Below are positions 1 to 5,512 of a stretch of DNA of 20,676 nucleotides, in pieces; the stretch's first letter is position 1; every line of letters begins with the position of its first letter. Source of the stretch: Candidatus Bathyarchaeota archaeon (lineage in GTDB: Archaea > Thermoproteota > Bathyarchaeia > Bathyarchaeales > Bathyarchaeaceae). The stretch is taken from the NCBI GenBank assembly GCA_029879825.1, contig JAOUPL010000011.1:1-20676 (forward strand), in the 5' to 3' direction. Both the position numbers and the translations under genes were made by a program. The notes under the pieces are model-generated. The model did no database searches. It saw nothing but the letters and a program-made list of their open reading frames with translations, and had not been told where the DNA came from.

Positions 1-145
1 TTTCCTTTATCTCAGGCTTATCGACATCCAGCGGATCCGTGTCGGTGCCCAGCAATATGCTGCGGTCTACTCCAGCCTCGTCCATCTCTTCCAGAATCTG
101 AGTCTCTGACACTAACGGATGGACATGAACGTCAATTATGACCAA
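1..145 (-). CDS. Amidohydrolase family protein, N-terminal fragment
   Basis: The reading frame enters from the right and runs off the left edge, leaving about 48 residues. It opens with VIIDVHVHP, the D-x-H-x-H metal-binding strand that starts the TIM barrel of amidohydrolases (Amidohydro_2/TatD-like superfamily), with H7 and H9 as likely metal ligands. It continues with EEMDEAGVDRSILLGTD, the helix-strand pair usual for these enzymes. I place the start at the TTG at 145, because family members normally begin just before the metal strand. A GTG at 184 would add 13 residues (SYRIGIGSGKKDL after the start) and is the alternative; an in-frame stop lies just beyond it. The substrate cannot be told from this fragment. 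It is not obviously linked to its neighbours. The superfamily call is fairly secure; the exact family and start are not. Confidence 0.65.
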   Translation of the reverse strand, partial: MVIIDVHVHPLVSETQILEEMDEAGVDRSILLGTDTDPLDVDKPEIKE

Positions 146-227
146 ATCTTTCTTACCTGAACCTATTCCTATTCTATAAGACACATGAATGTTTCGCTTT
201 GTCTTCTAATCAGAAGGCGGAATAATG

Positions 228-382
228 TTAAGATGGATTGACTAGGCTCATAAAATGCGCTAGAATAAGGAACCAGAATATCGAACTGGCGATCTTAGAC
301 CCTAACTTCCAAACGACAAACAAAAGGATCAGGATCGTTGCGAGTTTGACGAGCTCCTGCGAAGCCGAGGGTCCAAGCGAAT
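228..382 (-). other. Hydrophobic open frame with no ordinary start codon (possible small membrane peptide or gene remnant)
   Basis: Directly after the stop of the FUN14 gene, a different frame on the same strand reads LVKLATILILLFVVWKLGSK, then ASSIFWFLILAHFMSLVNPS and a TAA at 228-230. This looks like two membrane segments. The frame is open back into the FUN14 gene, but I find no ATG or GTG in the part before the hydrophobic stretch. The only usable start is a TTG at 323, which would give 31 residues. It could be a short translated membrane peptide, the remnant of a gene fused out of frame, or chance. No homologue is recognised. Confidence 0.25.
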
Positions 383-679
383 TTAGCTCAACATAAAACC
401 TGTAATAACTCCAAGAATAAGACTGCCCGAAAATGGAATGTTCGACAAAAGCGGAGAAAGAAATTGCGACGCACCAGCGGCGATTTCCCCTACACGCGCC
501 GATAATTGAGCATAGTTGACTTCTATCACGTTGTCAAATGCAAAGTAGAAGAAAATTAAGGCAAAACCTCCTATCATTAGAGCAATCTTAAGGACTTTTT
601 TAATCAAAAATCCAAGAAGGAAACCTCCAATTCCCCCAGTGCCCAATTGGTAAATTATTGGGGTCAAAATTTCGCTCAT
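383..679 (-). CDS. FUN14 family small membrane protein
   Basis: A 98-residue protein whose residues 13-38 read GTGGIGGFLLGFLIKKVLKI followed by ALMIGG. This glycine-rich GxxGFxxGFxxKKxxK pattern is typical of the FUN14 family. A second hydrophobic segment at 33-49 and a C-terminal one at 85-97 complete a two- to three-span membrane protein, which matches the family's usual size of about 100 residues. Eukaryotic FUNDC1 is a mitochondrial outer-membrane mitophagy receptor; the function of archaeal members is not known and I infer none. The frame extends upstream to an ATG at 706, but I choose the ATG at 679. It has a GGGGATGG ribosome-binding stretch just upstream, and the TATA-like element at 724-732 predicts transcription starting near 701, inside the longer version. 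It appears to be a single-gene unit. Confidence 0.8.
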   Translation of the reverse strand: MSEILTPIIYQLGTGGIGGFLLGFLIKKVLKIALMIGGFALIFFYFAFDNVIEVNYAQLSARVGEIAAGASQFLSPLLSNIPFSGSLILGVITGFMLS

Positions 680-695
680 GAGCCATCCCCTGCGC

Positions 696-709
696 AGTAT
701 GCACATACT
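696..709. promoter_or_regulatory. Perfect inverted repeat AGTATG-CA-CATACT at the predicted FUN14 transcription start
   Basis: Six-base arms separated by two bases. It lies 18-30 bases upstream of the FUN14 start codon, about where transcription should begin given the TATA-like box (724-732, minus strand GTTAAATATG). That position suits an operator for a dimeric repressor. Only one copy is seen, so this is suggestive. Confidence 0.35.
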
Positions 710-723
710 TAGTGGATGAGGAC

Positions 724-732
724 ATATTTAAC
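724..732 (-). promoter_or_regulatory. TATA-like box for the FUN14 gene
   Basis: Read on the minus strand, GTTAAATATG is an AT-rich archaeal TATA-type element about 45-50 bases before the ATG at 679. It predicts a start near 701 and a leader of about 22 bases carrying the GGGGATGG ribosome-binding stretch. Confidence 0.4.
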
Positions 733-1324
733 ACATATGGGTCTAAAATATGTATTGTTCATGAATAGCACATACGCAGGTTAGCTTTTTATTCACAATA
801 TGAATCGCAGATGCAAACTTCCCTTCATGACTGGCAACATACAAGATTCAGCTTCAACAGCAACAAAGTCCCAAAAATCAAGACGAAAAACGTTACTCAT
901 GCTGTTTCGCTTCCTCAATTTTCCAGCGATGTTATCCATATCTGCATTTGAATTTCTTTCCAGAATGCATTTCTACACATTCCACATTCGTGCGCGCGCG
1001 CATGCAGGTAAGAATGACAATGCAAGTCGAGTAGAATGTATCAACGTTATGAGGGTTACGCTCCTAATCAGAAATCTTGTGAACCGATTGTAAGTGCTAA
1101 TAAAACTCGTTTTTGATGTTTTGTAATCTGAAGTTTGAGTCATGGAAGTCTTGGCTGTATTTCCCATGATAGCATATTCCACCTAATGAAATATCGTTCA
1201 AATATGCTCACGCAGTGGTTTCGTTCGGGCGAGATTAGTTGGAAAAGGAGCGAGAAAATAGGGACACTGAACAGCTATTGTCTGAATCTGAGAATTACAC
1301 CATTTTTCACGCTCTAGTCGAGAC
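733..1324. other. Gene-poor stretch, no recognised gene
   Basis: Short open frames occur on both strands (for example 800-1093 + and 1135-1317 +), but their translations are rich in K, R, N and S, carry no domain signature I recognise and lack convincing ribosome-binding sites, so I do not call them. Visible structure: an 18-base alternating purine-pyrimidine run at 989-1006 (CGTGCGCGCGCGCATGCA, with the palindrome TGCGCGCGCGCA inside), and a small inverted repeat TAGTC-GA-GACTA at 1315-1326. A 23-codon basic frame at 1326-1397 (MAKKKEQKDSRQRRFLRK...) follows but is too short to support. Confidence 0.5.
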
Positions 1325-1371
1325 TATGGCGAAGAAAAAAGAACAAAAGGATTCTAGACAACGCAGGTTTC

Positions 1372-1424
1372 TACGCAAACTACGGTTGAGCAAATAACTC
1401 TTTACTTCCTATTACGCAAACTAC
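1372..1424. repeat. Short direct repeat TACGCAAACTAC, two copies
   Basis: The 12-base word occurs at 1372-1383 and 1413-1424, 41 bases apart start to start, in non-coding DNA between the gene-poor stretch and the small membrane ORF. Two exact copies are visible. It could be a binding site pair or a small duplication. Confidence 0.45.
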
Positions 1425-1524
1425 AATATGCCCATCTTCTACATACTTCAGGTTGCTCATCGTTTTTGTGTTCGAAACTTTCTTTTTAGGGCACATTATC
1501 ACTCCCTTCTAATGTAGATGCACC

Positions 1525-1647
1525 ATGTTTGAAGAAATGGCAAAATCAGCCTCGCAGTGGCTCCTCATCATATTCAGCGTAGTGGTCTTCTTCATCGTAG
1601 TCTATGGCGCCTTATGGCTCCGAGCATCACGACAAGTCAAAGCATAA
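1525..1647 (+). CDS. Small single-span membrane protein (40 residues)
   Basis: An ATG-to-TAA frame encoding 40 residues. An amphipathic start (MFEEMAKSASQ) is followed by one clear transmembrane segment, WLLIIFSVVVFFIVVYGALW, and a basic tail LRASRQVKA. The positive-inside rule places the tail in the cytoplasm. The compact layout (short acidic head, about 20 hydrophobic residues, basic end) is what real small membrane proteins look like and is unlikely by chance in AT-rich spacer DNA. No ribosome-binding site is evident, so it may be translated leaderless from an upstream T-rich promoter around 1480-1490. I do not recognise a family, and no function is suggested by the neighbours (a tRNA gene downstream). 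Confidence 0.5.
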   Translation: MFEEMAKSASQWLLIIFSVVVFFIVVYGALWLRASRQVKA

Positions 1648-1678
1648 CAAAACGCTTCATCGCATTCTAAAATGAAAA

Positions 1679-1685
1679 ATTTAAG
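1679..1685 (+). promoter_or_regulatory. TATA box for the tRNA gene
   Basis: ATTTAAG lies about 35 bases upstream of the mature tRNA 5' end at 1717, predicting initiation near 1708 with a short 5' leader to be removed by RNase P. Confidence 0.45.
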
Positions 1686-1755
1686 TAGAAGCCTCTTTTC
1701 TTTTAGGAAATTGGATGCCCTGGTAGTATAGTCCGGTCTAGTATAGGCGGCTGTC

Positions 1756-1788
1756 TCTCCTTGGCAAACAAGGTGCCGGGTGCAGTAA
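1756..1788 (+). other. Candidate tRNA intron 1 (anticodon loop)
   Basis: Placed between anticodon GUC and G37/C38, so that the mature loop would read C-U-GUC-G-C. It can fold internally (CTTGGCA with TGCCGGG), and its 3' part GCAG can pair with CUGU of the anticodon loop, as in archaeal splicing motifs. A one-base shift (cut after position 37, 1757-1789) cannot be excluded. Confidence 0.45.
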
Positions 1789-1796
1789 GCCCGCCC

Positions 1797-1825
1797 GACT
1801 CTATATGGCTAGTAGCTATGTAACG
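1797..1825 (+). other. Candidate tRNA intron 2 (variable region)
   Basis: Thirty-four bases (1796-1829) separate the anticodon stem from the T stem, where five are expected. They contain a 9-bp hairpin, TATATGGCT-AGT-AGCTATGTA, flanked by CCCG (1794-1797) pairing with CGGG (1824-1827). This helix-bulge-helix layout is what archaeal tRNA splicing endonuclease recognises. Exact ends are approximate. Confidence 0.4.
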
Positions 1826-1960
1826 GGAACCGGGTTCAAATCCCGGCCAGGGCGCCATCAACTTTTTCGACGATTGTGCTGTTTCGGTAACGAATCACCA
1901 TGGGGTCTGTGAGGTTTCCCTCTACCTCTAAAAGAGTTCATTTATTCTAAAATAGTAATG

Positions 1961-1968
1961 TTTATAAG
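1961..1968 (+). promoter_or_regulatory. TATA box TTTATAAG upstream of the structured leader and rpoB operon
   Basis: A near-consensus archaeal TATA element, predicting transcription from about 1988-1990, just before the hairpin chain. It would give rpoB a leader of about 160 bases, or start a separate small RNA. Confidence 0.5.
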
Positions 1969-1989
1969 AGTAATCTTAGCCTCTGAGTT

Positions 1990-2098
1990 GATAGTTTCCA
2001 AAGCAAAACTGGAAACAATTGAGGAGACCCGGCTTTTCGGGTCGGACGACGCCGACCCAGCGGAGGAAACTCCAAGTTTGAAAAGAACCATAACAAAC
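1990..2098 (+). ncRNA. Candidate structured RNA or structured leader of the rpoB operon
   Basis: A chain of hairpins stands out in AT-rich spacer: GTTTCCA/TGGAAAC (1994-2000, 2010-2016); GACCCG/CGGGTC (2026-2031, 2038-2043); GGGTCGG/CCGACCC (2039-2045, 2052-2058); GGAG-GAAA-CTCC with a GNRA-type loop (2062-2073); GTTTG/CAAAC (2076-2080, 2094-2098). The second and third share bases 2039-2043 and so exclude each other. A good TATA box lies about 25-30 bases upstream. The same stretch is also an open frame (1958-2143) with an acidic segment, so a small protein is the alternative, but its ATG overlaps the TATA box. I recognise no known RNA family here; box C/D motifs are absent. Confidence 0.4.
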
Positions 2099-2118
2099 CG
2101 TTCGATCTTCACCCTTTA

Positions 2119-2127
2119 TTATATAAG
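2119..2127 (+). promoter_or_regulatory. Second TATA-like box immediately upstream of rpoB
   Basis: TTATATAAG, centred about 27 bases before the rpoB start codon. Used alone it would give an almost leaderless message. It may supplement the upstream TTTATAAG promoter. Confidence 0.4.
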
Positions 2128-2132
2128 TTTAT

Positions 2133-2137
2133 GGAGG
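2133..2137 (+). promoter_or_regulatory. Ribosome-binding site GGAGG of rpoB
   Basis: GGAGG sits 12 bases before the TTG at 2150, a rather long spacing. An in-frame TAA at 2141-2143 rules out any start further upstream in this frame, so the TTG is the only start that keeps the conserved N-terminus. Confidence 0.5.
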
Positions 2138-2149
2138 AAGTAAACAAAT

Positions 2150-5100
2150 TTGGAAATCTCACAAGACGATCTTCTTCTTCTCCAAAAATCCTTCTTTAAA
2201 GAAAAAGGCCTAGTTAGACAACATTTGGACTCCTACAACGAATTCATTGACCATGGAATCCAAGAAGTCATAGACGAAACCGGCGAGATCAGCATCGAAA
2301 TCCCAGAAATGCCCTACAGCATAAAACTCGGCCAACTGTGGATAATAGATCCTCAATCAAAAATCAGTGGAACATACATCACTGAGGTTGATGGAACAAA
2401 ACACGAAATCTTCCCTATGGAAGCACGCTTCCGAAGCCTAACCTATGCTGCACCCCTTGCCCTAGAAATGACCCCAATAATCGATGGAAGAGAACAAGAA
2501 CCCGAACTCGTTCTAATAGGTGACCTTCCAGTTATGCTAAAGTCCAAACTCTGCATCCTCTCCCAACTAACCCCTGAAGAGCTAATTGAACACGGAGAGG
2601 ACCCAAACGACCCAGGCGGTTACTTCATCGTTAACGGTTCCGAACGCGTCGTTGTCGCCATGGAGGACCTAGCTGCAAACCGTGTCCTCGTAGACATCGA
2701 CACGCGCGGAGCAAAACCCGTTTATCAAGCCAAAATCTTCTCTACTACAGTAGGTTTCAGAGCAAGAATTCAGCTACGAATGAAGTCTGATAGGGCCCTC
2801 TACGTTTCAATACCAGGCGTTCCCACAGAAATACCCTTCATGATCTTAATGCGAGCGCTCGGACTGGAATCAGACAAAGAAATCGCCGAAACGGTTTCTC
2901 CAGAAAAAATCGTGCAAAACGAGCTTGAAGCTTCCTTTGAAAAGGCCACGGGCTTTGACACCGTTAACGATGCCATAATGTACATCGGAAACCGTGTAGC
3001 TCACGGGCAAGTAGAAGAATATCGCATCCAAAAAGCCGAGAACATTATTGACCGAAACTTTCTACCCCACATTGGCCGAACCATTGAAAAACGTGTAGAA
3101 AAAGCGCTTTTCCTCGGAGAAATGGCTTGCCGAGTTATCGAACTGAAGCTTGGAAGAAGAAACCCAGACGACAAAGACCACTTCAAGAATAAACGCTTAA
3201 AACTCGCCGGTCCTCTGCTCGCTGATCTTTTTAGAATAGCCTTCAGAAATTTGTGCCGAGACATAAAATACCAGCTTGAACGGATGGGCGTTAAACGGCA
3301 GATGATCACGGTTTCAGCTGCTGTCCGTCCCGGAATCATTACTGACCGCCTTCAACACGCCCTCGCAACAGGCAACTGGGGACGAGGCCGCGTTGGCATC
3401 ACACAACTTCTTGATCGAACAAACACTGTCTCCACCCTAAGCCACCTACGAAGATTGCAGTCCCCGCTCAGTCGTAGCCAGCCCAACTTCGAGGCAAGAG
3501 ACCTGCACCCAACCCATTGGGGACGATTGTGCCCAAATGAAACACCTGAGGGATCAAACTGCGGTTTGGTAAAAAACCTCGCTTTAGCTGCTTGCACATC
3601 CGTTAGTGTAGATCCCGAAAAAATGAAGCAAACCCTTTATCGAATGGGTGTGGTTCCGGTTCAAGAAACAAATGAGGCCCTACGAATTTCAGGCGCGAAA
3701 GTCTTCGTGGACGGTTGTATCATTGGTTATTATATGTCGCCACAGGAGTTAGTAGATGAATTAAGGAGAAAACGTAGAAAAGGAGAAATATCTACAGAAA
3801 TCAACGTTGCTCATTTTTCAAAACTTTACGAAGAAAGAGAAGAGATCTACGTTAATTGCGATGAAGGACGTGTACGCCGACCTCTTATAGTAGTTGAAAA
3901 CGGAGTAGCCAAATTACAGCCAGAGCACATCGAAAAAATCCGCTCCGAAGAATGGACTTGGGAGAATCTTATTAAACAAGGCATAATTGGATACATTGAT
4001 GCCGAAGAAGAAGAAAACGTATTTGTTGCTCTGAATCTTGATGAAGTTACCCCTGAACACACCCATGTCGAGATGGCTTCTTACACCATGCTCGGAATAT
4101 GCGCCTCCATCATACCCTATCCCGAGCACAACCAATCTCCACGCAACTCTTACGAGGCGGCTATGGCTAAACAAGCTCTAGGCATAAACGTAACCAACTT
4201 CCTCCATCGAGTTGATTCCCGCTCCCACATTCTACACCACCCGCAAACACCCTTGATAAAGACGAAGCCCATGGATATCATAGGATACGACCTTCGGCCT
4301 TCAGGTCAAAACTGTGTTGTTGCCATTATATCCTTCGAAGGTTACAACATGGAAGACGCCCTCATCTTCAACAAGGCCTCCATCGAACGGGGTTTGGGAC
4401 GCTCCACATTTTATCGCATTTATGAGGCCGAGTGCCGCCAATACCTAGGCGGCCTTAGAGACCGATTTGTCGTACCAGAGACGGGGATCAGAGGATATCG
4501 AGGCGAACAATATTACCGCCTTCTCGAACCAGACGGCATTGTTAGCCTAGAATCAGAGGTAACTGGCGGCGACGTTCTCATCGGAAGAACGAGTCCACCT
4601 AGATTCCTCGAAGAATACAAAGAGTTTGAAATCAAAGGCCCAACAATGAGAGACACTTCTGTTGATGTGAGACAATCTGAGGGTGGCGTTGTGGACGACA
4701 TTTTTATCACAGAGACAGGTGAAGGAAGTAAGTTGGTGAAGGTTAGGGTCCGTGATCAACGTATCCCTGAACTGGGCGACAAATTTGCTTCTCGTCACGG
4801 ACAAAAAGGCATTATAGGAATGATTGTGCCGCAGGAAGATATGCCCTTCACCCCAGGAGGCATCGTTCCCGACATCATAATTAACCCCCATGCAATTCCG
4901 TCACGAATGACCATCGGACAGTTCCTCGAATCCATAGCTGGAAAGGTTGCCTCAGCAAGAGGTAGACCCGTTGATGGAACACCCTTCACCAATGAGAAGC
5001 CAGAACAATTAAAAAGAGAGTTAGTCAAGCTGGGCTTCAGCCATACGGGTCGAGAAATTCTTTACAATGGCGTTTCAGGTGAAAAATTCGTTGCCGACAT

Positions 5101-5512
5101 TTTCATGGGCATCGTATACTATCAAAAACTTCACCACATGGTTGCAGATAAGATTCACGCAAGGGCCCGAGGACAAGTTCAAATGTTGACTCGGCAACCG
5201 ACCGAGGGACGTGCAAGGGGCGGCGGATTACGGTTTGGCGAGATGGAGAGAGACTGTCTGATTGGACACGGCGCCGCCATGCTGCTGAGAGATCGGTTGC
5301 TTGAGGAATCCGATAAATACCTTCTGTATGTGTGCGAAAATTGCGGCTTCATCGCATATTATGATATTAAACAACGCAGGTATATGTGTCGACTTTGTGA
5401 AGAAAAAGCCCAAATTTCTCCAGTAATCGTTTCCTACGCCTTCAAGCTGCTTATACAAGAACTGATGAGCCTCTGCATAGCCCCCTACCTCAGATTGAAG
5501 GAGAGAGCGTGA
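2150..5512 (+). CDS. rpoB: DNA-directed RNA polymerase subunit B (unsplit)
   Basis: The second-largest catalytic subunit of archaeal RNA polymerase, 1120 residues and undivided, unlike the B'/B'' pair of many methanogens. The N-terminus (SFFKEKGLVRQHLDSYNEFI) is the archaeal/eukaryotic Rpb2 signature. The fork and hybrid-binding regions follow: GYNMEDALIFNKASIERG, then KFASRHGQKGIIG, then GGLRFGEMERDCLIGHGAA near 1024-1042. A zinc ribbon close to the C-terminus has C1062, C1065, C1080 and C1083. Translation starts at TTG, because an in-frame stop lies seven bases upstream. It is the first gene of a tightly coupled operon and its TGA overlaps the GTG of rpoA. No rpoH gene, the usual upstream neighbour in archaea, is present. 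Confidence 0.98.
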   Translation: MEISQDDLLLLQKSFFKEKGLVRQHLDSYNEFIDHGIQEVIDETGEISIEIPEMPYSIKLGQLWIIDPQSKISGTYITEVDGTKHEIFPMEARFRSLTYAAPLALEMTPIIDGREQEPELVLIGDLPVMLKSKLCILSQLTPEELIEHGEDPNDPGGYFIVNGSERVVVAMEDLAANRVLVDIDTRGAKPVYQAKIFSTTVGFRARIQLRMKSDRALYVSIPGVPTEIPFMILMRALGLESDKEIAETVSPEKIVQNELEASFEKATGFDTVNDAIMYIGNRVAHGQVEEYRIQKAENIIDRNFLPHIGRTIEKRVEKALFLGEMACRVIELKLGRRNPDDKDHFKNKRLKLAGPLLADLFRIAFRNLCRDIKYQLERMGVKRQMITVSAAVRPGIITDRLQHALATGNWGRGRVGITQLLDRTNTVSTLSHLRRLQSPLSRSQPNFEARDLHPTHWGRLCPNETPEGSNCGLVKNLALAACTSVSVDPEKMKQTLYRMGVVPVQETNEALRISGAKVFVDGCIIGYYMSPQELVDELRRKRRKGEISTEINVAHFSKLYEEREEIYVNCDEGRVRRPLIVVENGVAKLQPEHIEKIRSEEWTWENLIKQGIIGYIDAEEEENVFVALNLDEVTPEHTHVEMASYTMLGICASIIPYPEHNQSPRNSYEAAMAKQALGINVTNFLHRVDSRSHILHHPQTPLIKTKPMDIIGYDLRPSGQNCVVAIISFEGYNMEDALIFNKASIERGLGRSTFYRIYEAECRQYLGGLRDRFVVPETGIRGYRGEQYYRLLEPDGIVSLESEVTGGDVLIGRTSPPRFLEEYKEFEIKGPTMRDTSVDVRQSEGGVVDDIFITETGEGSKLVKVRVRDQRIPELGDKFASRHGQKGIIGMIVPQEDMPFTPGGIVPDIIINPHAIPSRMTIGQFLESIAGKVASARGRPVDGTPFTNEKPEQLKRELVKLGFSHTGREILYNGVSGEKFVADIFMGIVYYQKLHHMVADKIHARARGQVQMLTRQPTEGRARGGGLRFGEMERDCLIGHGAAMLLRDRLLEESDKYLLYVCENCGFIAYYDIKQRRYMCRLCEEKAQISPVIVSYAFKLLIQELMSLCIAPYLRLKERA

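Larger units (their letters stand above)
1717..1857 (+). tRNA. tRNA-Asp(GUC), probably with two introns, CCA encoded
   Basis: The acceptor stem GCCCTGG (1717-1723) pairs with CCAGGGC (1847-1853), followed by discriminator G and an encoded CCA (1855-1857). The D arm has A14, G15, G18-G19 and A21 in place (1726-1744). The T arm is CCGGG-TTCAAAT-CCCGG (1830-1846). The anticodon stem GGCGG (1746-1750) pairs with CCGCC (1791-1795), and the loop begins C-T-GTC, giving anticodon GUC at 1753-1755. G73 and the acceptor sequence also fit archaeal tRNA-Asp. The gene is 141 bases long against about 79 for the mature molecule. Removing 33 bases (about 1756-1788) from the anticodon loop and about 29 from the variable region restores a normal cloverleaf. 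The tRNA call is strong; the anticodon and exact splice sites are inferred. A T-run at 1862-1866 follows the gene. Confidence 0.85.

Noticed and set aside
800..1317. Open frames of 60-97 codons in the gene-poor stretch on both strands
   Set aside because: They overlap each other, lack ribosome-binding sites and recognisable motifs, and have compositions expected of translated spacer.
1717..1857. A long-variable-arm tRNA (Leu or Ser) instead of an intron-bearing tRNA-Asp
   Set aside because: The variable region would be 34 bases, too long even for these tRNAs. The anticodon-loop excess would remain unexplained, and the anticodon position reads GUC with G73.
1958..2143. A 61-residue open frame just before rpoB, in the same frame, with an acidic middle
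   Set aside because: Its ATG overlaps the best TATA box, no ribosome-binding site precedes it, it resembles no RpoH or other upstream gene, and the stretch is better explained by stable hairpins. Kept only as an alternative reading of the RNA candidate.
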